This document shows, piece after piece, positions 57,352 through 64,000 of a stretch of DNA of 64,000 bases; position 1 is the first letter of the stretch, and every line of letters starts with the position of its first letter. Under the pieces are notes generated by a model, which was not told the DNA's origin, made no database searches, and saw only the letters and a program-made list of their open reading frames with translations. The translations under genes and the position numbers were made by a program. The DNA comes from Clostridia bacterium (GTDB lineage: Bacteria > Bacillota > Clostridia > Oscillospirales > Butyricicoccaceae), in contig JAQXOO010000025.1 of the NCBI GenBank assembly GCA_029099685.1, positions 1-64,000 on the forward strand, read 5' to 3'.

Positions 57352-58062
57352 TCACAGGAGGGAGGCGATGAGCAGGCCCAGCACCACGGCGCCCACCACG
57401 CCCCAGAAGCCGATGCCGCTTTTCGCCCCCTCGGGCTTGTGGGCTTCCGGCAGCGCCAGCGCCTCCGGGGCGTCCAGCAAGTGTTCATCGGAAAAACCGT
57501 CATCCGCCACAATGCACAGCCCGTAATCCTTGCGCATGGCGGCGGCGATCCACAAAGCTGCCGACCGGGGCAGGTTCCGGCGCAGCAGCACCCGGTCCAG
57601 ATGGCCTTCTCCGAAGGTCTGCATCCTGTTCAGGATCTCCCGGGCCTCCTCCTCCGTGCGGCCGCCGAAGCGCATCAGCTGCTGGTGCAGGGTATCGCCG
57701 TATCCCGCGCCGGTGAGCACGATGGCATAGCGGGCATCGTCGTCGGCAGGGTCGGGATAATAATCATAGCCGCAGCCGGCGCAGGCGGGGGTCCCCTGAG
57801 GGGCTGGCTTTCCGCAGCAGGGGCAGCACACGGTGACGGGGACGGTGGGGGCGCTGCCGTCCGGCTCCTTGCCCAGCAGCACAAAGTCGGCGGACACCCC
57901 CAGCTCGCTGCACAGCCGGGCGATGGTGGCGGCGTCTGGGGTGGCCTGGGCCGACTCCCACTTGGACACCGCCTGGCGGGTGACGCCCAGTTTTTCTCCC
58001 AGCTGCTCCTGGGTGAGGCCGGCGGACTTCCGGACGAAGGCGATGCGTTCATGAAGCTCCAT
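57352..58062 (-). CDS. XRE-family regulator with zinc ribbon and membrane tail
   Basis: The 236-residue protein has an N-terminal helix-turn-helix (SAGLTQEQLGEKLGVTRQAV) at about residues 10-45. A zinc-ribbon-like Cys cluster (CCPCCGKP and CAGCGYDY) follows at about 93-117. Next comes a domain with LTGAGYGDTLHQQLMRFGGR, and a C-terminal membrane helix ends VVGAVVLGLLIASLL. This layout suggests a membrane-anchored regulator or sensor. The target is unknown; it does not overlap htpG. The ATG at 58062 follows AAAGGAGG. Confidence 0.8.
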   Translation of the reverse strand: MELHERIAFVRKSAGLTQEQLGEKLGVTRQAVSKWESAQATPDAATIARLCSELGVSADFVLLGKEPDGSAPTVPVTVCCPCCGKPAPQGTPACAGCGYDYYPDPADDDARYAIVLTGAGYGDTLHQQLMRFGGRTEEEAREILNRMQTFGEGHLDRVLLRRNLPRSAALWIAAAMRKDYGLCIVADDGFSDEHLLDAPEALALPEAHKPEGAKSGIGFWGVVGAVVLGLLIASLL

Positions 58063-58182
58063 GGAGAGACCTCCTTTTGTCTGGTTTGGTCCCATCATAC
58101 TAAAATCCCGGTAAAAACACAAGCGACGGCAGTTGGAATTCTGTCAACGGACAGTTGACACAATTTGTTTACAGGTTTGCTC

Positions 58183-58211
58183 TTGCATTTTCTCCCAAAG
58201 GAGGCTACAAT
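58183..58211 (+). promoter_or_regulatory. Promoter of htpG
   Basis: TTGCAT and TACAAT are separated by 17 bases. The -10 box ends four bases before the CIRCE operator, a position ideal for repression. Confidence 0.75.
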
Positions 58212-58214
58212 AGG

Positions 58215-58241
58215 TTAGCACTCAGAGCAAGAGAGTGCTAA
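58215..58241 (+). promoter_or_regulatory. CIRCE operator (HrcA binding site)
   Basis: TTAGCACTC-N9-GAGTGCTAA is a perfect match to the CIRCE inverted repeat that HrcA binds. It lies between the promoter and the htpG start, so htpG here is expected to be derepressed by heat and protein-folding stress. Confidence 0.95.
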
Positions 58242-58283
58242 AAAGCGAATGATAATAAATTAAAAATAAAGGAAGCGAACAAC

Positions 58284-60215
58284 ATGGCAAAGAAACAATT
58301 CAAAGCGGAATCCAAACGCCTGCTGGACATGATGATCAACTCCATCTACACCCACAAGGAGATCTTTCTCCGGGAGCTGATCTCCAACGCCAGCGACGCC
58401 ATCGACAAGCTGGCCTATGCGGCCCTGACCGATGACAAGGTGGGCCTCAGCCGGAGCGACTTCGCCATCTGGCTGACGCCGGACAAGGACGCCCGCACCC
58501 TCACCATCGAGGACAACGGCATCGGCATGACCCGGGAGGAGCTGGAGAGCAACCTGGGCACCATCGCAAAGAGCGGCTCTTTGAAGTTCAAGGAGGAGCT
58601 GGCGGAAAAAGAGGGCGAAAAGGGCGATGTGGACGTCATCGGCCAGTTCGGCGTGGGCTTCTACTCCGCCTTTATGGTGGCGGATAAGGTCACCGTCACC
58701 TCCAGGGCTTATGGCAGCGACGAGGCCTGGCAGTGGGAGTCCTCCGGCGCGGACGGCTATACCGTCACCGAGAGCGCCAAGGAATCCGCCGGCACCAAGA
58801 TCGTGCTGCACATCAAGGAGAACGCCGAGGGCGAGGACTATGACCAGTTCCTCAGCCAGTACACCCTGCAGAGCCTGGTGAAAAAATACTCCGACTATGT
58901 GCGCTTCCCCATCAAGATGGCTATGGAAAAGTCCCGTCAGACGGAAAAGCCCGCCGACGCCGGCGACGACTGGAAGGGCGGCTGGGAGACCTATACCGAG
59001 ATCGAGACCCTGAACAGCATGGTCCCCCTGTGGCAGCGGCCCAAAAACGAGATCACCCCGGAGGCGGCTGCGGAGTTCTACAAGAGCAAGTTCGGCGATT
59101 ATGAGGAGCCGCTGGGCTATATCACCGCCAATGTGGAGGGCGCCGTCACCTACAAGGCGCTGCTGTTCATCCCCGCCCACGCCCCCTTTGACCTGTATAC
59201 CCGGGACTATCAGGGCGGCCTGCAGCTTTATTCCAGCGGTGTGCTCATCATGGACAAGTGCAAGGAGCTGCTGCCCGAGTGGTTCCGGTTCATCCCCGGT
59301 GTGGTGGACACCCAGGATGTCAGTCTGAACATCTCCCGGGAAATGCTGCAGCACACCCGCCAGCTGGAGGTCATCCGCAACAATCTGGAAAAGAAGATCC
59401 GGGCCGAGCTGCTGAAGATCCAGAAGGACAAGCCCCAGGAGTACGCCCGCTTCTGGCGGGAGTTCGGCCTGCTGCTGAAGTATTCCGCCATGAACAGCTA
59501 CGGCGCCAACAAGGAAAACCTGCGGGAGCTTTTGATGTTCCCCACCACCCACGAGAGCGGCCTCACCTCTCTGAAGGACTATGTGTCCCGGATGGCAGAG
59601 GGCCAGGAATATATCTATTACGCCGCCGCCGACGACGCCGCCCAGGCGGGCAAGCTGCCCCAGAGCGAGCGTGTGCTGGCCAAGGGCTATGAGATCCTGT
59701 GCACCGCCAGCAGCGAGGACGAGCTGCTGCTGCAGATCCTGGGTGAGCAGGACGGCAAGAAGTTCAAGTCGGTAAATGACGACGACGCCCTGCCCCAGTC
59801 CGATGAGGAAAAGCAGGCCGCGGAAAAGCAGGCCGAGGATGCCAAGGCGCTGCTGGACTTTGTCAAGGAGACCCTGGGAGACAAGGTCCATGCCGTCCGC
59901 ACCTCCCGGAAGCTGGTGTCCCATCCCGTGTGCATGACTACGGAAGGCCCCGTCACCCTGGAGATGGAGAAGTACTTCAAGCAGCAGAGCCAGCTTTCCG
60001 GCATGGAGGTGGGCGCGGGCATGACCGCCCAGCGGGTGCTGGAGCTGAACCCCGCCTCCCCGGCCTTCGCCGCCCTGCAGCGGGCCTTTGAGACGGACAA
60101 GGACAAGGCCGCCAAATACGCCCGGGTGCTTTATTGCCAGGCGCTGCTCATCGCCGGCCTGCCCCTGGAGGACCCCGCCGCCTACGCGGACCTGGTGTGC
60201 AGCCTGATGGACTGA
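58284..60215 (+). CDS. htpG: Molecular chaperone HtpG (Hsp90)
   Basis: The 643-residue protein has the GHKL ATPase motifs at the N-terminus: ELISNASDAIDKLAYAA, DNGIGMTREEL, and the GQFGVGFYSAFMVADKV lid-adjacent region. A long middle domain with SREMLQHTRQLEVIRNNLEK follows. HtpG is a cytosolic dimer that refolds client proteins. CIRCE control means it belongs to the HrcA regulon. Family length is usually 620-640. It is followed by a strong terminator. Confidence 0.96.
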   Translation: MAKKQFKAESKRLLDMMINSIYTHKEIFLRELISNASDAIDKLAYAALTDDKVGLSRSDFAIWLTPDKDARTLTIEDNGIGMTREELESNLGTIAKSGSLKFKEELAEKEGEKGDVDVIGQFGVGFYSAFMVADKVTVTSRAYGSDEAWQWESSGADGYTVTESAKESAGTKIVLHIKENAEGEDYDQFLSQYTLQSLVKKYSDYVRFPIKMAMEKSRQTEKPADAGDDWKGGWETYTEIETLNSMVPLWQRPKNEITPEAAAEFYKSKFGDYEEPLGYITANVEGAVTYKALLFIPAHAPFDLYTRDYQGGLQLYSSGVLIMDKCKELLPEWFRFIPGVVDTQDVSLNISREMLQHTRQLEVIRNNLEKKIRAELLKIQKDKPQEYARFWREFGLLLKYSAMNSYGANKENLRELLMFPTTHESGLTSLKDYVSRMAEGQEYIYYAAADDAAQAGKLPQSERVLAKGYEILCTASSEDELLLQILGEQDGKKFKSVNDDDALPQSDEEKQAAEKQAEDAKALLDFVKETLGDKVHAVRTSRKLVSHPVCMTTEGPVTLEMEKYFKQQSQLSGMEVGAGMTAQRVLELNPASPAFAALQRAFETDKDKAAKYARVLYCQALLIAGLPLEDPAAYADLVCSLMD

Positions 60216-60264
60216 TCCGCCGGATATTTTTCCAAAAAAATCTATGCTTTTTTAGCGGCACTTT

Positions 60265-60304
60265 GGGCCGTCTCCGGGAAAATGCCGGAGACGGCCCCTT
60301 TTTT
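60265..60304 (+). terminator. Terminator after htpG
   Basis: GGGCCGTCTCCGG and CCGGAGACGGCCC form a 13-base-pair stem followed by a T-rich tail (CTTTTTT). Confidence 0.92.
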
Positions 60305-60456
60305 GCCCGAAAAACCGGCGGATCTGCCTTTGCTATGCTGAGAAAAAATTATGGGAAAATTTTCAAAAGGTAAAATTATTTTGCGGATTGTAGAAAATGC
60401 ATGAGAATATAACTGTTTTGCAAAGGAAAACTATGAAATCTTTTGAAAAATCGGAA

Positions 60457-60486
60457 TTGACGGTGACGGGGGATATTTTATACAAT
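60457..60486 (+). promoter_or_regulatory. Promoter of the hydrogenase operon
   Basis: TTGACG and TACAAT are separated by 18 bases, about 55 bases before the hydC start. The rest of the 60216-60541 gap is AT-rich with no gene visible. Confidence 0.65.
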
Positions 60487-60541
60487 GGAAATGGACGGAC
60501 AGATGCTTTTTTCTGCCGTCAAAAACCGGAGGAGGAGCATT

Positions 60542-61018
60542 ATGAACATCCAAGAACTCTATCAGTGCACAGATGATTTTCTGGAAAAGCTGGGCTGTGA
60601 GGAAAAGAGCTTGATCGCCGTTCTGCAGGCTATTCAGGAAAAGTTTTCCTATCTGCCCCGGGAGGTTTTTCCCTACCTGTCCCGGAAAATGGGTCTGAGC
60701 GAAGCCACCATCTACGGCGTTGCCACCTTCTATGAGAATTTCTCGCTGGAGGCCAAGGGCAAATACGTCATCAAGGTCTGCGACGGCACCGCCTGCCACG
60801 TGCGCAAGTCCGTCCCCATCCTGAACAAGCTGCGGGAGGAGCTGGGTCTGAGCGAACAGCAGAAGACCACCCCCGACCAGCTGTTCACCGTAGAGACCGT
60901 TTCCTGCCTGGGCGCCTGCGGCCTGGCCCCGGCGCTGACCGTCAACGGCGAGGTACACCCCGCCATGACCCCCGACAAGGCCGTTGAGCTGATCGCCGAA
61001 CTGAGGAGGGAAGCATGA
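60542..61018 (+). CDS. hydC: NuoE-like [2Fe-2S] subunit of bifurcating hydrogenase (HydC)
   Basis: The 158-residue protein resembles complex I NuoE and the HydC subunit of the NAD- and ferredoxin-dependent bifurcating [FeFe] hydrogenase. The four Cys ligands of a [2Fe-2S] cluster are in VCDGTACHVRK and SCLGACGLAP. AGGAGG precedes the ATG. It overlaps hydB in the ATGATG junction. Together with hydB and hydA it forms a unit that splits electrons between NAD and ferredoxin. Confidence 0.93.
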   Translation: MNIQELYQCTDDFLEKLGCEEKSLIAVLQAIQEKFSYLPREVFPYLSRKMGLSEATIYGVATFYENFSLEAKGKYVIKVCDGTACHVRKSVPILNKLREELGLSEQQKTTPDQLFTVETVSCLGACGLAPALTVNGEVHPAMTPDKAVELIAELRREA

Positions 61019-62898
61019 TGGACCGCATCGAAACGAGAGAGCAGCTGCAGCAGCTGCGGGAGGCCTGCATGGCCGCCGCCCGGAAGGAGACCCGCAAGAT
61101 CCTGGTCTGCGCCGGTACCGGCTGCGTGTCCGGCGGCTCCCTGGACATCTACGCCGCCCTGAAGGCGAAAATGGAGGAGCGGAACATCCCCTGCGAGGTG
61201 GAGCTGGCCATGGATCCCCACGATGATGTGGTGGGCCTGAAAAAGTCCGGCTGCCACGGCTTCTGCGAGATGGGCCCCCTGGTGCGCATCGAGCCCCAGG
61301 GCTGGCTGTTTACCAAGGTCCGCCTGTCCGACGTGGACGAGATCATCGACAGCGCCATCGTCCGCGGTGAGCCCGTGGAGCGCCTGGCCTATCACCAGAA
61401 CGGCGTCATCTATGAGAAGCAGGAGGAGATCCCCTTCTATCAGAAGCAGACCCGCAAGGTGCTGGAGCACTGCGGCCACATCGACGCCGACTCCCTGCTG
61501 GAATACCTGTCCATCGGCGGCTACCAGTCCTTTGAAAAGGCGCTGTTCGATATGCAGCCCGCCGAGATCGTCAAGGAGATCGCCGATTCCGGCCTCCGGG
61601 GCCGCGGCGGCGGCGGTTTCCCCGCCGGCACCAAGTGGAGCCAGGTGGCCCGCCAGAAGGCCACCCCCAAGTACATCGTCTGCAACGGCGACGAGGGCGA
61701 CCCCGGCGCCTTTATGGACCGCTCCATCATGGAGGGTGACCCCCACCGGATGATCGAGGGCATGATGATCGCCGGCGTGGCCTGCGGCGCTTCCGAGGGC
61801 TATATCTACGTCCGCGCCGAATATCCCATGGCCGTCGCCCGCCTGCGCAACGCCATCGAGCGGGCCGAAAAGCTGGGCCTGCTGGGCGACAACATCCTGG
61901 GCACGGATTTCTCCTTCCATATGCACATCAACCGGGGCGCGGGCGCCTTTGTCTGCGGCGAAGGCTCCGCTCTGACCGCCTCCATCGAGGGCAAACGGGG
62001 CATGCCCCGGGTCAAGCCCCCCCGCACGGTGGAGCACGGCCTGTTTGACAGGCCCACTGTGCTGAACAACGTGGAGACCTTTGCCAACGTGGCTTCCATC
62101 GTCAAGGACGGCGCGGCCGCCTTCTGCAAGGTGGGAACGCCCACCAGCTCCGGTACAAAGGCCTTTGCCCTTACCGGCAACATCCAGAACACCGGCCTCA
62201 TCGAGGTGCCCATGGGCACCACCCTGCGGGAAGTGGTCTTCGGCGTGGGCGGCGGTATCCGCGGCGGCAAGAAGTTCAAGGCCGTCCAGATCGGCGGCCC
62301 CTCCGGCGGCTGCCTCACCAGCGAGCATCTGGATCTGCCACTGGACTTTGACTCTCTGAAAAAGGCCGGCGCCATCATCGGCTCCGGCGGCCTGGTGGTC
62401 ATGGACGAGGACACCTGCATGGTAGAGGTGGCCCGGTTCTTCATGAACTTCACCCAGAACGAATCCTGCGGCAAGTGCGTTCCCTGCCGCGAGGGCACCA
62501 AGCGGATGCTGGAGATCCTGGAGCGCATCGTGGCCGGAAAGGGCCAGGAGGGCGACATCGAGCTGCTGGAAGAGCTGGCCGATACCATCACCAATACCGC
62601 CCTGTGCGGCTTGGGCAAGACGGCCGCCAACCCCGTGGTGAGCACCATCAAGTATTTCCGCTCCGAGTACGAGGCCCATATCCGGGACAAGCGCTGCCCC
62701 GCCGGCGCCTGCGCGCGGCTGAAGCGCTTCTCCATCGATCCCGAAAAGTGCAAGGGCTGCTCCAAGTGCGCCCGCAACTGCCCGGTGAACGCCATCTCCG
62801 GCGAGATCCGCAAGCCCTTTGTCATCGACGCCGCCAAGTGCATCAAGTGCGGCGCCTGTATCACCAATTGTGCCTTCGGCGCTGTCAGGGAGGAATGA
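61015..62898 (+). CDS. hydB: NuoF-like flavoprotein subunit of bifurcating hydrogenase (HydB)
   Basis: The 627-residue subunit has a thioredoxin-like [2Fe-2S] N-terminus (VCAGTGCVSGGSLDIYAALK). The NADH/FMN-binding part follows, with GLRGRGGGGFPAGTKW and CNGDEGDPGAFMDRSI. The [4Fe-4S] site is in ESCGKCVPCREGTKRMLEIL, and a C-terminal 2x[4Fe-4S] ferredoxin domain has CKGCSKCARNCPVNAI and CIKCGACITNCAFGAV. This is the HydB pattern. It lies between hydC and hydA. Confidence 0.95.
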   Translation: MMDRIETREQLQQLREACMAAARKETRKILVCAGTGCVSGGSLDIYAALKAKMEERNIPCEVELAMDPHDDVVGLKKSGCHGFCEMGPLVRIEPQGWLFTKVRLSDVDEIIDSAIVRGEPVERLAYHQNGVIYEKQEEIPFYQKQTRKVLEHCGHIDADSLLEYLSIGGYQSFEKALFDMQPAEIVKEIADSGLRGRGGGGFPAGTKWSQVARQKATPKYIVCNGDEGDPGAFMDRSIMEGDPHRMIEGMMIAGVACGASEGYIYVRAEYPMAVARLRNAIERAEKLGLLGDNILGTDFSFHMHINRGAGAFVCGEGSALTASIEGKRGMPRVKPPRTVEHGLFDRPTVLNNVETFANVASIVKDGAAAFCKVGTPTSSGTKAFALTGNIQNTGLIEVPMGTTLREVVFGVGGGIRGGKKFKAVQIGGPSGGCLTSEHLDLPLDFDSLKKAGAIIGSGGLVVMDEDTCMVEVARFFMNFTQNESCGKCVPCREGTKRMLEILERIVAGKGQEGDIELLEELADTITNTALCGLGKTAANPVVSTIKYFRSEYEAHIRDKRCPAGACARLKRFSIDPEKCKGCSKCARNCPVNAISGEIRKPFVIDAAKCIKCGACITNCAFGAVREE

Positions 62899-62902
62899 TA
62901 CC

Positions 62903-64000
62903 ATGCTGAACGACAATTATATGCTCATCGACAAGATCCCTGTACCCATCGAGGGCGAAAAGAATATTCTGGAGCTGGTGCGCAAGGCCGGCATTGATAT
63001 GCCCACCTTCTGCTACTACTCCGAGCTGTCCGTCTACGGCGCCTGCCGGATGTGCATGGTGGAGGATGAGCGGGGCAATATGCACGCCGCCTGCTCCACC
63101 CCGCCCAAGGCCGGCATGAGCGTGGTCACCAACTCCGCCCGCCTGCGCAAGTACCGCAAAAACATTCTGGAGCTGCTGCTGGCCAACCACTGCCGGGACT
63201 GCACCACCTGTGAAAAGAGCGAGAGCTGCCGGCTGAAGGAGCTGGCCCGCCGCTTCTACATCGAGGATGTCCGCTTCCCCAACGGCAAGACCCAGCCCCA
63301 GAAGGATGAATCCTCTGTCTCCATCTCCATCGACCACAGCAAGTGCATCCTGTGCGGCGACTGCGTCCGTATGTGCAACGAGGTGCAGAACGTGGGCGCC
63401 ATCGGCTTCTCCGGACGCGGCTCCAAGATGGAGGTGAGCACCGCCTTCAAGGTGCCCATCAACGAGACCAACTGCGTGGGCTGCGGCCAGTGCTCCGCGG
63501 TCTGCCCCACCGGCGCCATCATCATCCAGAAGAACGTGGACCGCACCTGGGCCGCCATCTATGATCCCGACGTGTACGTGGTCGCCCAGGTGGCTCCCGC
63601 CGTCCGCGCCGGCGTCGCCAAGGCGCTGGGCGAGGAAAACGGCTTTGTGGCCGCCGGCAAGATCTTTGCCGCCATGCGCCGCATGGGCTTCAACCAGGTG
63701 TATGACACCACCACCGGCGCCGACATGACCGTGGTGGAGGAGGGCAACGAGTTTATCGAGCGCCTGACCAAGGGCGGCAAGCTGCCCCTGTTCACCTCCT
63801 GCTGCCCCGCCTGGATCCGCTATGCGGAAAACAAGCATCCCGAGCTGCTGGAGAACATCTCCACCTGCCGCAGCCCCATGCAGATGTTCGGCTCCGCCAT
63901 CAAGGAGTATTTTGCCGATGACGGCAGCGTCAAGGGCAAAAAGATCTTCTCTGTGGCGGTCATGCCCTGCACCGCCAAAAAGTACGAGGCCGTCCGCGAG
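62903..64000 (+). CDS. hydA: [FeFe] hydrogenase catalytic subunit HydA, 3' end outside the window
   Basis: The frame starts at ATG 62903 and is open to the window edge, giving at least 366 residues without a stop. It has an N-terminal [2Fe-2S] domain (CYYSELSVYGACRMCMV) and a His/Cys cluster site NHCRDCTTCEKSESCRLKEL. Two [4Fe-4S] clusters follow (CILCGDCVRMC and CVGCGQCSAVCPTGA). The H-cluster motifs L1 (TSCCPAWI) and L2 (VMPCTAKKYE) are present up to the cut; L3 lies outside. It evolves H2 using NADH and reduced ferredoxin together. Confidence 0.95.
   Translation, partial: MLNDNYMLIDKIPVPIEGEKNILELVRKAGIDMPTFCYYSELSVYGACRMCMVEDERGNMHAACSTPPKAGMSVVTNSARLRKYRKNILELLLANHCRDCTTCEKSESCRLKELARRFYIEDVRFPNGKTQPQKDESSVSISIDHSKCILCGDCVRMCNEVQNVGAIGFSGRGSKMEVSTAFKVPINETNCVGCGQCSAVCPTGAIIIQKNVDRTWAAIYDPDVYVVAQVAPAVRAGVAKALGEENGFVAAGKIFAAMRRMGFNQVYDTTTGADMTVVEEGNEFIERLTKGGKLPLFTSCCPAWIRYAENKHPELLENISTCRSPMQMFGSAIKEYFADDGSVKGKKIFSVAVMPCTAKKYEAVRE

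Overview
The window is about 64 kb of GC-rich chromosome from a spore-forming, strictly anaerobic Clostridia member. A relative of Flavonifractor, Lawsonibacter, Intestinimonas or Oscillibacter (Oscillospiraceae sense) is my best guess. The reasons are the spoVA spore genes with a forespore-type promoter, an [FeFe] hydrogenase of the electron-bifurcating HydABC type, a full glycine reductase (Stickland) operon and a complete selenocysteine (Sec) system. The family-level assignment is inference.

Layout. 1-482: dispersed repeat, hairpins and a duplicated scrap of the secA 3' end. 483-6134: secA (-), then a YcxB-like membrane protein, a TRM11-like methylase and an M20 amidohydrolase. 6249-9080 (-): a small membrane protein with an XRE regulator, and the membrane pyrophosphatase hppA. 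9453-14035: selA, selB, tRNA-Sec (selC) and selD, with selD itself carrying an in-frame UGA. 14125-15027: a LysR regulator divergent from selD. 15331-17131 (-): spoVAC-spoVAD-spoVAE. 17292-20279: DUF3343, TusA/YedF-like and YedE-like genes, and a divergent cysteine-desulfurase-like PLP enzyme, a set linked to selenium handling. 20458-29070: tandem glycine riboswitch followed by grdX-grdE-grdB(UGA)-trxB-trxA-grdA(UGA)-grdC-grdD and a small unknown gene. 29132-33980: QueG-like Fe-S protein, FAD oxidoreductase, D-aminoacylase-like amidohydrolase and Dus. 34043-44626: a leader peptide and terminator ahead of an aromatic operon encoding all seven shikimate steps plus the Phe and Tyr branches. 44671-49740: small genes, thioredoxin with a ferredoxin:thioredoxin-reductase-like protein, a MarR regulator and trkA-trkH. 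49789-54642 (-): ddl, a membrane protein, a MurF-like ligase, an alpha/beta hydrolase and a creatininase-family protein. 54782-55714: cysK-like. 55715-57350: repeat-rich DNA around a small membrane protein gene. 57352-58062: XRE regulator. 58215-60215: CIRCE element and htpG. 60542 to the right edge: hydC-hydB-hydA, with hydA cut by the window end.

How it fits together. The left half is a selenium-to-energy module. YedE/YedF/DUF3343 and the PLP enzyme probably import and pass selenium, SelD makes selenophosphate, and SelA charges tRNA-Sec. SelB then delivers it to the UGA codons of grdA, grdB and selD. Glycine reductase consumes Sec, reducing power from its own thioredoxin pair, and glycine, which is sensed by the riboswitch. 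The membrane pyrophosphatase and the bifurcating hydrogenase fit the same energy-limited amino-acid fermentation. The right half holds a single-operon aromatic pathway that looks attenuated by a Tyr/Phe-rich leader peptide.

The most unusual signals are this leader peptide, the Sec codon in selD, the ON-type arrangement of the glycine riboswitch, a large inverted repeat between grdA and grdC, an in-frame UGA joining a DUF4288-like protein to a Cys-rich tail, and two repeat families.
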